This document shows, one piece after another, positions 18,653 through 28,075 of a DNA stretch of 47,656 bases. This stretch comes from an uncultured Porphyromonadaceae bacterium (GTDB lineage: Bacteria; Bacteroidota; Bacteroidia; Bacteroidales; Muribaculaceae): the NCBI GenBank assembly GCA_947177135.1, contig CAMWTI010000006.1, positions 1 through 47,656 of the forward strand. The letters run 5' to 3'. Positions within the stretch are counted from its first letter, which is position 1. Each line of letters starts with the position of its first letter. Made by a program: the position numbers and the translations under genes. Under the pieces are notes generated by a model that was not told the DNA's origin, searched no databases, and saw only the letters and a list, made by a program, of their open reading frames with translations.

Positions 18653-20398
18653 TTAGAAATTGTTGGGAGCAACGACAACGGGGAATCCGCTGTTCTCGAT
18701 GTCTTCACCACGGGTCCAGGTGTCGGAATTGTCCCAGAACACCCTTGTGCCGCCATGCTGCGGGCCGCCGAGCACCTGTTCGAGTCCGGCCATTTCCAAC
18801 GCGTTGTTGGTGGTGACCTTGATCGGCATGCGGCGGATCTGGAGTTCGGTGTCGACGTCGGGCTTCATCGGGTTGAGGTAGACGGGGAACAGACGCGGAT
18901 AGCCGGTGCGGCGGTATGTGGTCCACGCTTCCGCGCTCATCGGGAAATTGGCGATATATTTCTGCGAGATGATCTTCTCGAGTTTCAGTTCATCGTCGTC
19001 GGCATCGTTCCACTTCACACCAACGCTGACACGGCCTTTGATATTGTGTGCGTAATTCAGCGGATCGGTGTAATCCACAACCTCACACTCTTCCTGAGCC
19101 AGATATTTGTCGGCGTCAAGAGTTTCGGACGCGTACTTCTGGTTCTCCTCAAACATCAGGCGCACGCCTCTTTCATACAGTTCCTGAGCGGTTCCGCCCA
19201 TGGCCCAGCCGCGCAGGGCGCCTTCGGCACGCAGGAAGATAACTTCGGCGAGCTTGATGAAGGGCTGATCGGCCATGCGGTAGTTCTCATGAACGATACC
19301 GAAGGGTCCGTAGTTGTTCTGCTTGTTGGTGGTGTTGATCATGGCGATGCCGGGACGGATACCATAGATATTCTTCTCGGCGGTGATGCCGGTGCTCTTC
19401 TCGACGATAGGATACTGGAAACCGTCGAACCACACATTGAGCAGCGGGTTGTTGAAATGCTTGAGGATGTTTTCGAGCGAAGCGCCGAGGCGCACGTCAT
19501 CCCAGCCCACGGAGATCTGATAGATGCAGTTGTTGTGTCCGTCCTTGGAGACATAGCTGATGTCGCGGTCGCCGTCGGTCAGCACACCGATTTCGTCGGC
19601 CACGGCCTCTTCGGCTTTCTGCTGGGCGGTGGTGGGATCGACGTTGACGATGTTCATGGCCATGCGGAGCTTGATGGAGTTGGCGAATTTGACCCATCGG
19701 ATCCAGTCGCCGTCGCTGACGGTCTTGTTCGGGTCTTCGATCTTTTCAAGCTCGGAAGCGGAGGGCTGACGTTCCTTCAGAATGGCGATGGCTTCGTCGA
19801 GTTCGGTGAAGATCTGGGCATAGACGTCGGCTCCGGCTTCCCATTTCAACGGCGGCTTGCGGTTGTTGTTGCGCCAGTCGTTGAACGGAAGCGCGCCATA
19901 GAAGTCGACCAGCTCGTGGCCGAGATATGCCTGGATGATCAGGGCCACGGCGCGCCATTCGGGCTTGCCGAGTGTCTCGGCATAGTAGATGGCGTTTATA
20001 CTTTTGATAAACAGCTGGTTGTCGAGCGGGCCGCCGAGATAGTCATTGTCGGGGGTGTAGAGCGAAGGCATCGGGCCGCCGAAGGTGAAGGTGCCTTTCG
20101 AAGTGGTCCAGTAGCCGGCATAGTTGTCAACGTTGTTTGAACGCTGATACTGATATTTGTGGGGTGCCCATGTGCCGGTCGGTTCATGGGAATAGTTGAG
20201 CATGAACGGGATGGCGCCGCGAAGCTCTTTTTCAAGCACGGTGATGTCTGTTGCGCCAAGACCTGTCTCGTCGTCGTTGTCCATCTGGTCCTGACTGCCC
20301 ACCATCCAGGGAAGTTCCTCCTGGAAGCGGTCGCCGCAACCGGTGGCGAAAGTCGAGGCCGCAACTGCCAGCGCCAATGCGAATATGTTGGTTTTCAT
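18653..20398 (-). CDS. SusD/RagB-like outer membrane lipoprotein (SusD-like_2 type)
   Basis: Lipobox FATGCGDRFQ; FIKLAEVIFLRAEGALRGW; immediately downstream of SusC. Confidence 0.88.
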   Translation of the reverse strand: MKTNIFALALAVAASTFATGCGDRFQEELPWMVGSQDQMDNDDETGLGATDITVLEKELRGAIPFMLNYSHEPTGTWAPHKYQYQRSNNVDNYAGYWTTSKGTFTFGGPMPSLYTPDNDYLGGPLDNQLFIKSINAIYYAETLGKPEWRAVALIIQAYLGHELVDFYGALPFNDWRNNNRKPPLKWEAGADVYAQIFTELDEAIAILKERQPSASELEKIEDPNKTVSDGDWIRWVKFANSIKLRMAMNIVNVDPTTAQQKAEEAVADEIGVLTDGDRDISYVSKDGHNNCIYQISVGWDDVRLGASLENILKHFNNPLLNVWFDGFQYPIVEKSTGITAEKNIYGIRPGIAMINTTNKQNNYGPFGIVHENYRMADQPFIKLAEVIFLRAEGALRGWAMGGTAQELYERGVRLMFEENQKYASETLDADKYLAQEECEVVDYTDPLNYAHNIKGRVSVGVKWNDADDDELKLEKIISQKYIANFPMSAEAWTTYRRTGYPRLFPVYLNPMKPDVDTELQIRRMPIKVTTNNALEMAGLEQVLGGPQHGGTRVFWDNSDTWTRGEDIENSGFPVVVAPNNF

Positions 20399-20416
20399 TG
20401 CAGTATGATTCGGAAA

Positions 20417-23400
20417 TTAGAAATTCAGTTTAAGGGTGATGGCATAGCTGCGGGTTGTGGGCAGAGCATAGTTGTCGATGCCGCCGAGGCCGTTGCTTGC
20501 TGTCATGGAGATGTCGGGATCGACGGGAGAGTCCTTGTAGATGAAGAAGGCGTTCTTCACCGAGAACTGGGCTGTGAGACCGGTCGATTTGCCGAACAGG
20601 TCGGGGAATTCATAGCTGAGCGAGATGTCGCGCATGCGGAATGAGGTGGCGTCATAGACATGGTCTTCCATAGGCCATCCACCGATTGTCTCATAGTACT
20701 TGCGCACGGAAACCTTGCGGCCTGATCCGTCGGGCAGATACATCAGCAGGGTGCCGTCCTGAGCCTGAAGGTCGGGATTCTTCATGGCGGCCAGGCGGGC
20801 GTCGGCAGTGCGCTGGCTCAGACCGAACAGGTCCATGTCAGACTCGGTGAGGCTCATAACCTTGCCGCCGATGCGTCCGTCGATGAGGAAGTAGAGGGTG
20901 AGGTTACGCCATGAGAAGGTGTTGTTCCAGCCCATGGTCACGGGCGAGGTGGTGTTGCCGACAAAAGTATCGTATGTGCCGGTGGCCATCTGGGGAGCGG
21001 CGTTGGCATAGTCGCCTTCGTTCAGAAGCTTGATGTAACCGTTCTCGTCACGTGCGAACGAGTTCACATAGAGGTCGCCGTAGCGGCCGCCTTCCTTATA
21101 TTTCACCTTGAAGGCCGAAGGACCTACCTGCACTTCATAAGGTGCGTCGGTTCCGGTCTGGTAGGTCTCCAGGATGCGGTTGTCGTTCCACGCCACGTTG
21201 AAGCCGGTGCGCCACGACCAGTCGTTGGTGATGACCCAGCGGTAGCTTGCCGAGAATTCCAGACCGTAGTTGCGGATCTTACCGGTGTTGACGGGTTTGG
21301 ACTCGCCGGAGGCGGTAGACACATACATGAACTGGTTCTTCAGAGTGGAGTTATAGTATGTGAGGTCGAAGTTGAACTTGTTGTTGAACATCCACACATC
21401 GAGACCGGTTTCATAGGCGGTGGTGGTTTCAGGCTTCGGATCGTCAAACAGCGGGGGACGGGTCGACACTGTTCCGTTGGCGAAGTCGTAGGTCTGACGG
21501 GCAAAGAGGGTGTTGGGGATCGGGTTGCCGACAACAGACCAGCTGCCGCGCCACTTGAGCTGGTCAAGCCATGACACAGGGCCGAAGAAGCGGTCGAGCA
21601 GCACGTTCACGCCGGCCGAGTAGTAGTCGAAGCTCTTGTAGCCCGAGCCTTGTGTGAACTGCTGGAATGACTGCGCCCATTCCAGACGGTATGATCCGTC
21701 GACGTACACTTTGTCGAAAAGGCCAACCGATGCGGTGGCGAACAGAGCCGAACTCCAGTCATGGTAGTTCCATGAGTCGGAGGCACCTGTTGCCGAACCG
21801 TTGGGGTTTTCGGGGCGGGAGTATTTACTGTTCTGGGGAACGAATGCGTTGGGCAGACCGCAGGTGTCGATCTCGGTGCTGATCGAAGTGGAGCGCGAGT
21901 AGTGGCGGGTAAAGTTGCCGCCGAGAGCCACGCTGACATCGATCTTGTCGGAGAAGCGGTCGTTCCAGGTGAGCATGTGGTCATTGTAAACGTCGCTGGA
22001 GCGTGCGTTCGAGCTGCTGTAGCGGCCGCCGCGCACGTCGTGCATCGTCTTGGTCGAAGTGTTGGCATACATTTCGTTGAGCGTGTTTGTCACCACATAG
22101 TCGACCGAGAAACGTGTCTGGTATTTGAGATTTTTCCAGATGTTCACGCCGAGGGTGATGTTGCCGAGCAGTCGGTCACGCTTCACCTGATCCTTGATCA
22201 TGTTTGCCACCCAGTAGGGGTTGTTGAGATAGTCGCCGTCGAAGTCCCATGTCTGCACGGGCTGTCCGATCAGCTTGTAGTTGCCGTAGGTGTTGCCCGG
22301 AGTGCCGTCCCACACGATCTCATCGGCCATTGTGCCGGTGTGCTTGTAATGGTTGCGATAGTAGCGCATGTCGATTTCGGCCGGAGTGCGGTAGAGTGCG
22401 TAAGTGGCCGAAAGGGCGCGACCGGCCACGGGAGTGTTGTCGGTGCGCTGGTTGATCCAGTTCAACGATGTGGAAATGTTGACGCGCTTGTTGAAGAGCG
22501 AGAACGACTCCTTGAGCATCACGTTGTTGCGCAGGAACTTATTGTCAGGCACAACGCCGGTCTGATAGGTGTTGTTATAGCTGAAATAAGTGCGCGAGAG
22601 GTCTGTGCCGCCGCTGAGAGTGATGCCGTTGTTGAGGGTCACGCCTGTCTGGAAGAAATCCTCGGAGGCATTGCGGGGCGATGCGGTCAGATAAGGGCGC
22701 GATGCCAGCTCGTCGGCCGAACGGGTGCCGATGCGCGGACCCCAGCCGTTGAGGTCGCCGAGACGGCCCGACGAAGTCACGTCGGCATCCAGACCGAAAA
22801 GCTTCTGGGTCTTGGGATAAGTGGCGATGCGGTCAATCGAAGTGGTGGAGCTTACGTCGACTTTCACCTGGCCGGAGGCACCGGTTTTGGTGGTGATGAC
22901 GATCACACCGTTGTTGGCGGCCGAACCATAGAGGGCGGCGGCGTTCGGGCCTTTAAGAATCGTCATGTTGTCGATGTCTTCCGGATTGATGGTCGAAAGC
23001 AGGTCATCGCGCGAGCGTGTGCCGCCATACACGATGGCGTCGGCACTCACCTGATCGCCCATACCGTCCTGCATGGGGACGCCGTCGATGACGATCAGCG
23101 GCTGGTTGGTGCCGAGAATCGAAGTGGAACCGCGAAGAGTGATCTTCGAGGCACCGCCGCCGGCACCGGAGTTGTTGGGAGTGATGGTCAGGCCGGCAGC
23201 CTTGCCCTGGAGGGCATTGACGAAGTTGTTGCTCTTGATACGGGTCACTTCATCGGCCTTCACGGTCTGGGTTGCATAAGTCAGGGTCTTGGCTTCGCGC
23301 TGGATACCCATGGCGGTTACCACGACCTCCTGCAGCTCTTCGCTGTCGAAAGCCAGCTGCACGTTGATGGGCGCGCCGGTCCATTTGACTTCAACCGGTT

Positions 23401-23698
23401 TGTAACCGACGGCCGAGATTCGCAGCATGGAGCCAGGTGCGACCCCCGACAACACGAAATTACCGTCAAGGTCCGTGGCGGCACCCTTGGTAGGATTGCC
23501 CACAACTTGCACCGAAGCGCCGATCATCGGCTCGCCTTCTTCATCGAGCACCGTGCCTTTGGCATCAGAAGCCTGTGCTTGCGCCTGTGGCGCCGGGGCA
23601 GCAGCGGGAGCCGCATGCGCGCCTGCGAGTGCGCCTGCACCAAGCATCAGAACCGCTGACAAGGTCAACTTTTGAAATGAGTTGATTGGTGTTAGCAT
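20417..23698 (-). CDS. SusC/RagA family TonB-linked outer membrane protein
   Basis: GTVLDEEGEPMIGASVQVVGNPTKGAATDLDGNFVLSGV CarboxypepD_reg domain; plug motif NNFVNALQGKAAGLTI...; TonB-dependent barrel. Confidence 0.95.
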   Translation of the reverse strand: MLTPINSFQKLTLSAVLMLGAGALAGAHAAPAAAPAPQAQAQASDAKGTVLDEEGEPMIGASVQVVGNPTKGAATDLDGNFVLSGVAPGSMLRISAVGYKPVEVKWTGAPINVQLAFDSEELQEVVVTAMGIQREAKTLTYATQTVKADEVTRIKSNNFVNALQGKAAGLTITPNNSGAGGGASKITLRGSTSILGTNQPLIVIDGVPMQDGMGDQVSADAIVYGGTRSRDDLLSTINPEDIDNMTILKGPNAAALYGSAANNGVIVITTKTGASGQVKVDVSSTTSIDRIATYPKTQKLFGLDADVTSSGRLGDLNGWGPRIGTRSADELASRPYLTASPRNASEDFFQTGVTLNNGITLSGGTDLSRTYFSYNNTYQTGVVPDNKFLRNNVMLKESFSLFNKRVNISTSLNWINQRTDNTPVAGRALSATYALYRTPAEIDMRYYRNHYKHTGTMADEIVWDGTPGNTYGNYKLIGQPVQTWDFDGDYLNNPYWVANMIKDQVKRDRLLGNITLGVNIWKNLKYQTRFSVDYVVTNTLNEMYANTSTKTMHDVRGGRYSSSNARSSDVYNDHMLTWNDRFSDKIDVSVALGGNFTRHYSRSTSISTEIDTCGLPNAFVPQNSKYSRPENPNGSATGASDSWNYHDWSSALFATASVGLFDKVYVDGSYRLEWAQSFQQFTQGSGYKSFDYYSAGVNVLLDRFFGPVSWLDQLKWRGSWSVVGNPIPNTLFARQTYDFANGTVSTRPPLFDDPKPETTTAYETGLDVWMFNNKFNFDLTYYNSTLKNQFMYVSTASGESKPVNTGKIRNYGLEFSASYRWVITNDWSWRTGFNVAWNDNRILETYQTGTDAPYEVQVGPSAFKVKYKEGGRYGDLYVNSFARDENGYIKLLNEGDYANAAPQMATGTYDTFVGNTTSPVTMGWNNTFSWRNLTLYFLIDGRIGGKVMSLTESDMDLFGLSQRTADARLAAMKNPDLQAQDGTLLMYLPDGSGRKVSVRKYYETIGGWPMEDHVYDATSFRMRDISLSYEFPDLFGKSTGLTAQFSVKNAFFIYKDSPVDPDISMTASNGLGGIDNYALPTTRSYAITLKLNF

Positions 23699-23839
23699 AA
23701 GGTTTTGATAATGATGTTATTATGTATTATTTTTATTATTATTTCGTATGCTTTTTTCAATTTGCCGTAATTATGCAGACAACTCTACAGCGCTTCACAC
23801 CCCATTTAAAAGAGGGCACAAAGCGCGTTAAAGGCCTTA

Positions 23840-23870
23840 CAAAGTTACAAGTTATTTTGAAAAAACACAA
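23840..23870 (-). promoter_or_regulatory. Promoter for susC
   Basis: Minus strand TTG (23868-23870) N20 TAACTTTG (23840-23847). Confidence 0.7.
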
Positions 23871-24035
23871 TATTTTCAGGATTTTACATAACATTTAACA
23901 TATCCCGCCGAACAATCATCGATTTTTACCCCCGCTCCTCAATACCAAATCTATTAACGCTGAACCGTCTCTTAACATTACTGGCCCCGCAACACTGCCT
24001 TTTTCGCTGATTACACCTAATTTATACACCTAAAG

Positions 24036-24067
24036 TTTGCTCTCATACGATTTAATGCTTAAATTTG
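24036..24067 (+). promoter_or_regulatory. Promoter for divergent GH85
   Basis: TTTG (24036-24039) N20 TAAATTTG (24060-24067). Confidence 0.75.
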
Positions 24068-24137
24068 CATGTGAAAATCAGACCATGACCACGAAATAAC
24101 ACATTTATAGATCAAACATATATTATCACAAACCACC

Positions 24138-27100
24138 ATGCAAAGAAAACTTTCTGTGATGGCGGCCATGCTTGCAGTGGCAGCCTCAGCAAGTGCGCAG
24201 GTCTATGACCGCGACTACGTGCAATGGCCAAACAGCTCCGACCTGCCCACCTACGTGGACCAATGGAGCAAAGGCACACTCAACATGGAAGATGAAAACT
24301 TCTTCATCTCACGCGTCAAGCCCAAGACGCGCTTCCGCAACCTTGCGACACAGGTAAACCAGTCGCTTAATGCAACCAACGACAAACGTCTGGTGTTCTG
24401 GGTGCCCGTCGGCGACACAAACTCCGACAACGGATGCAACGCCCTGCCTAACGGACGCTTCGACTCCGAAGTATTCACCATGTGGAGCTACATGAGCCAC
24501 TATGGCGACTGGACCGCACCCCACGGATGGGTACCCGGATCATTCGCCGACGCCGCACACAAAAACGGCGTGGCCGTCAGCGGCGTGGCTTCCATCCCCT
24601 TCGGCGGAATAACAGCCTCCTGGAACACCTGCCTTACAAACCAGGCCAACCTCGACGACGAGACAATGGCCCGCTTCCTCCACTATCACGGCGTGGACGG
24701 CCTCGGCTACAACTCCGAATTCTCAGGCAATTCAGCCGCAGTAGAGAAAATCGCCCAACAACACGAGACCATCATCAAATATCTGACCGAAAAGGGCAAC
24801 CCCGTAGCCGAAAACATGTGGTATGACGGCACAAATATCCGCGGATCGATCTCATTCGACCAAGGCCTCTCAAGCCACAACGGCCCGATATTCGGAGTCG
24901 ACGGCAACCGCCGCGCATCGCTCTTCTTCAACTACAACTGGGGAAGCAACCGCAACGCCAACCTCGGACGCTCGGTGACATACGCCTCCGGCACATCCAA
25001 AATCGACCCGCTCTACATCTACGCCGGATTCAACATGCAGGGCAACGACCCCGGAACCGGAAACTGGGAATACCTGAGCCAGAACAACGTGTCGGTAGGC
25101 CTCTGGGGCGCCCACGCCAACAACATGCTGTGGCTCAACCGCAACTCCAACGGATCGACCCCGGCGGCAATGCAGCGCACATATCTCACCAACACCGAAC
25201 GCTACTTCAGCAACGGCGCGCAGAACCCGGCCGTGAAATTCACCATCGCAAACGGACCCTGCCACATGCCCGTCGAGACATTCTTCGGCATGTCGGCCAT
25301 GATGACAGCCAAATCGACTCTCTGCTGGGATCTGGCCGAAGAACCCTTCGTCACATTCTTCAACATCGGCAACGGCCAGTTCTTCAACTGGATGGGAAAA
25401 CGCCAGAACGACCTCCAGTGGTCAAACATCGGCATCCAGGACTACCTGCCCACATGGCGCTACTGGTGGGCGAAAGAACTGCTCGGACGCGACGTGAAGA
25501 AAGATGACGTGGCCCTCAAGGCCCGGTTCACATGGGAAGACGCATACGTCGGCGGCTCTTGCCTTGAAATCAGCGGCACACAGAGCGGCGACGCATACCT
25601 GCATCTGTTCAAGACCCAGTTCGGCATTCTCCGCAACGACGTCATCACAGTCACCTACAAACTTAACCGCGGCGCAGCCAAAGTCAGCCTCATACTCACC
25701 GCCGAAGGTGACGAAACCAACGCCATCGCCGACGACTCGCTGGTACTCTTCGACACAGAAGCAGAAGCCGACGACGAAATCTGGGTTACCCGCGAAATTC
25801 CCGTGACCAGATCGCTCGGCGCACAGCTCAACGGCAAAAACCTCGCACTGATCGCCCTCAAGATCGAAGGCGCCGACGACGTTGACTTCAACCTCGGACG
25901 CCTCTCGATCACACGCCAGGCCGCAACAACTCCCGCCACCCCGGAAGTGACAATGGCCAAAGTGCTCCGCAACCACTACCTGGGCATTGACGCCAAACTG
26001 ATCTGGAACATGCCCAACAACGCCGCAAAAGACGAACCCGTCTACAACCTCGACGTCAACACCGCGCTCTTCAAACTCTACGCTCAGGAAGAAAACGGCG
26101 AACCGATCCTCATCGGAGCCACCTCGTCGTGGGCCGGACTCTTCTACTCGGCTCCCCTCAAAGGCGAAGGACAAGTACGCTTCGGCGTAGCCGCCGTGAG
26201 CCTCGACTTCGCGTCAGAATCCGAAATCGCCTGGAGCGAATACATGGATCGCGGCGAATACAACGTCAGCGACGAAATCGAAATCTCAAAAACCACCCTC
26301 AAACCCGGCGAAGGATTCACCGTGCGCTATGTCGACGCACGCCACTCCGCATCTGACTGGACCATCTACAACAACGAAGGCAAAAAGATGAACGAAGCCA
26401 AGGGCACAACTGAAATCTCAGTACCCGAAGGCTACCAGGAAATCGGCGGCTATGACGTAGTAATCAACGAAGGAACCGAAAGCGAACGCCGCTACGGATA
26501 CTTCGTACAAATATCCGCCCCCGAAACCGGAGCTATGCCCGAAATCTACTCCATCTCTGTCGACGGAGAAGAACCCGGAACGGACGAAGTGCTCCTCTCC
26601 CCCGCACAGACCGTAGAACTCGCCTACACCGGACGTGACGCCGACGGCGCAGGTTCACGCGGACTCCAGCTCAACGAAAAACTCTTCGGCGTGAGCATCC
26701 AGGAACTCGGCATCCAGGCAAACCAGTCATTCTCAGTGGCCGGATGGGTCAAGATCACCAACCTCCCCGACGGAATGAGCTCGTTCGTAACCGTCGAGAA
26801 CCGCGCCGGCGCATGGCCCGCCAACAACTGGGACTTCTTCTGGAGCCGCATCAGCGACCAGGGCAAATTCGTCTATGACCAGGTCGACACCGCATGGGGC
26901 ATGCGAATGGGCTCTGGTGCCGACGGACAACGCTACTGGAACCAGTATGACAACGCCAAGATCGGACTCGACTCATGGACCCACTTCGCGATCGTATTCG
27001 AATACGAAGGCACCGCCGTGCGCTCGATGTTCTACCTCAACGGCGTGAAACAAGTAATGACCAACTGGCTCTACTGCCAATCCTCAAGCTTCAAAAACGC

Positions 27101-27998
27101 AACTGGCGAAAAGAACTGGGATGACCTCTCGCAGGTCTTCGGCCTGTCCGGATTCACCTATGGCACAAACACCGCCGAACCCCCGTTCCAGTCAAGCTCA
27201 TATCCTATCACGAACGCCCACTGGATCTCCATCGGCGGCACCGCCTCCAACATCTCGGCCATCGACGGCATTGTCGATGACTTCCAGGTATGGGGCAAAG
27301 CCATGACCGACGAAGACGTCAAAGCTTCAATGAACGGACTCGACCCCGAAAACCTCCCCGCCGACCTGCTCGGACTCTGGGACTTTGAATCAGACCCCGC
27401 CTCCGACCACTCCTTCGCCGCAAAAGGCTCGAAAGCCGGCGCCAAAGGCTATGCTTACGCCTTCAACGAAGGAATCAACGAGGGAACCGCCGGCAAGGAG
27501 ACTTATGACCCCGCCTACTCCGTAGGATGCCCGTTCATCTCTGGCGCGGCCTACAAAGTGGAAACCCTCCCCACATGGACCGCAAAACGCGCCACCATCG
27601 AAAACGCTGAAGGAACCGGCGCCGAAGGACATGCCACAATATCATACCGCAACGAAGGCATCTACAACGTCACCCTCACCCTGAGCAACGCCCACGGATC
27701 TGACTCGGCCACATTCCCCGTGTTCAACGTAGACCCGCAGAACAAGATCGCCGATGTCGAAAATGAAGCCGACATGAACGCCTACACCGTAGGACGCACC
27801 CTGTTCGTCGAAGTCGAAGGACAGAGCGCCTACACCGTATCCGTAGTCAACGCCGCCGCAATCGAAGTGGCACGTGCCGCCGTACCTGCCGGCGCCGACC
27901 GCGTAATGCGCGTAGACCTCGGCTCAGCCGGCGTATACGTCATCAACGTGACAACCGCCGACGGCGCCGCCCGCACAATCAAACTCCTGGCCAAGTAA
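24138..27998 (+). CDS. Second GH85 endo-beta-N-acetylglucosaminidase-like paralog with LamG-like domain and T9SS-like C-terminus
   Basis: Strong similarity by eye to 12744..16541 (FFISRVKPKTRFRN-ATQVN; HYHGVDGLGYNSEFSGN; YLPTWRYWWAKELLGR). Confidence 0.85.
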   Translation: MQRKLSVMAAMLAVAASASAQVYDRDYVQWPNSSDLPTYVDQWSKGTLNMEDENFFISRVKPKTRFRNLATQVNQSLNATNDKRLVFWVPVGDTNSDNGCNALPNGRFDSEVFTMWSYMSHYGDWTAPHGWVPGSFADAAHKNGVAVSGVASIPFGGITASWNTCLTNQANLDDETMARFLHYHGVDGLGYNSEFSGNSAAVEKIAQQHETIIKYLTEKGNPVAENMWYDGTNIRGSISFDQGLSSHNGPIFGVDGNRRASLFFNYNWGSNRNANLGRSVTYASGTSKIDPLYIYAGFNMQGNDPGTGNWEYLSQNNVSVGLWGAHANNMLWLNRNSNGSTPAAMQRTYLTNTERYFSNGAQNPAVKFTIANGPCHMPVETFFGMSAMMTAKSTLCWDLAEEPFVTFFNIGNGQFFNWMGKRQNDLQWSNIGIQDYLPTWRYWWAKELLGRDVKKDDVALKARFTWEDAYVGGSCLEISGTQSGDAYLHLFKTQFGILRNDVITVTYKLNRGAAKVSLILTAEGDETNAIADDSLVLFDTEAEADDEIWVTREIPVTRSLGAQLNGKNLALIALKIEGADDVDFNLGRLSITRQAATTPATPEVTMAKVLRNHYLGIDAKLIWNMPNNAAKDEPVYNLDVNTALFKLYAQEENGEPILIGATSSWAGLFYSAPLKGEGQVRFGVAAVSLDFASESEIAWSEYMDRGEYNVSDEIEISKTTLKPGEGFTVRYVDARHSASDWTIYNNEGKKMNEAKGTTEISVPEGYQEIGGYDVVINEGTESERRYGYFVQISAPETGAMPEIYSISVDGEEPGTDEVLLSPAQTVELAYTGRDADGAGSRGLQLNEKLFGVSIQELGIQANQSFSVAGWVKITNLPDGMSSFVTVENRAGAWPANNWDFFWSRISDQGKFVYDQVDTAWGMRMGSGADGQRYWNQYDNAKIGLDSWTHFAIVFEYEGTAVRSMFYLNGVKQVMTNWLYCQSSSFKNATGEKNWDDLSQVFGLSGFTYGTNTAEPPFQSSSYPITNAHWISIGGTASNISAIDGIVDDFQVWGKAMTDEDVKASMNGLDPENLPADLLGLWDFESDPASDHSFAAKGSKAGAKGYAYAFNEGINEGTAGKETYDPAYSVGCPFISGAAYKVETLPTWTAKRATIENAEGTGAEGHATISYRNEGIYNVTLTLSNAHGSDSATFPVFNVDPQNKIADVENEADMNAYTVGRTLFVEVEGQSAYTVSVVNAAAIEVARAAVPAGADRVMRVDLGSAGVYVINVTTADGAARTIKLLAK

Positions 27999-28019
27999 AT
28001 CCCACGCCAACCCTTAACA

Positions 28020-28057
28020 AAGAAGCCGCGTCAACACACTGTGCGACGCGGCTTCTT
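28020..28057. terminator. Bidirectional terminator between convergent genes
   Basis: AGAAGCCGCGTC / GACGCGGCTTCT perfect stem followed by T-rich tract. Confidence 0.85.
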
Positions 28058-28075
28058 CTATTTTTCCAGCAAAGG

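Noticed and set aside
18755-20140. 461-aa plus-strand ORF
   Set aside because: Antisense to SusD-like gene, no domain signal
21902-23659. 585-aa plus-strand ORF
   Set aside because: Antisense to a clear SusC gene; composition reflects high-GC codon bias, no recognisable domain
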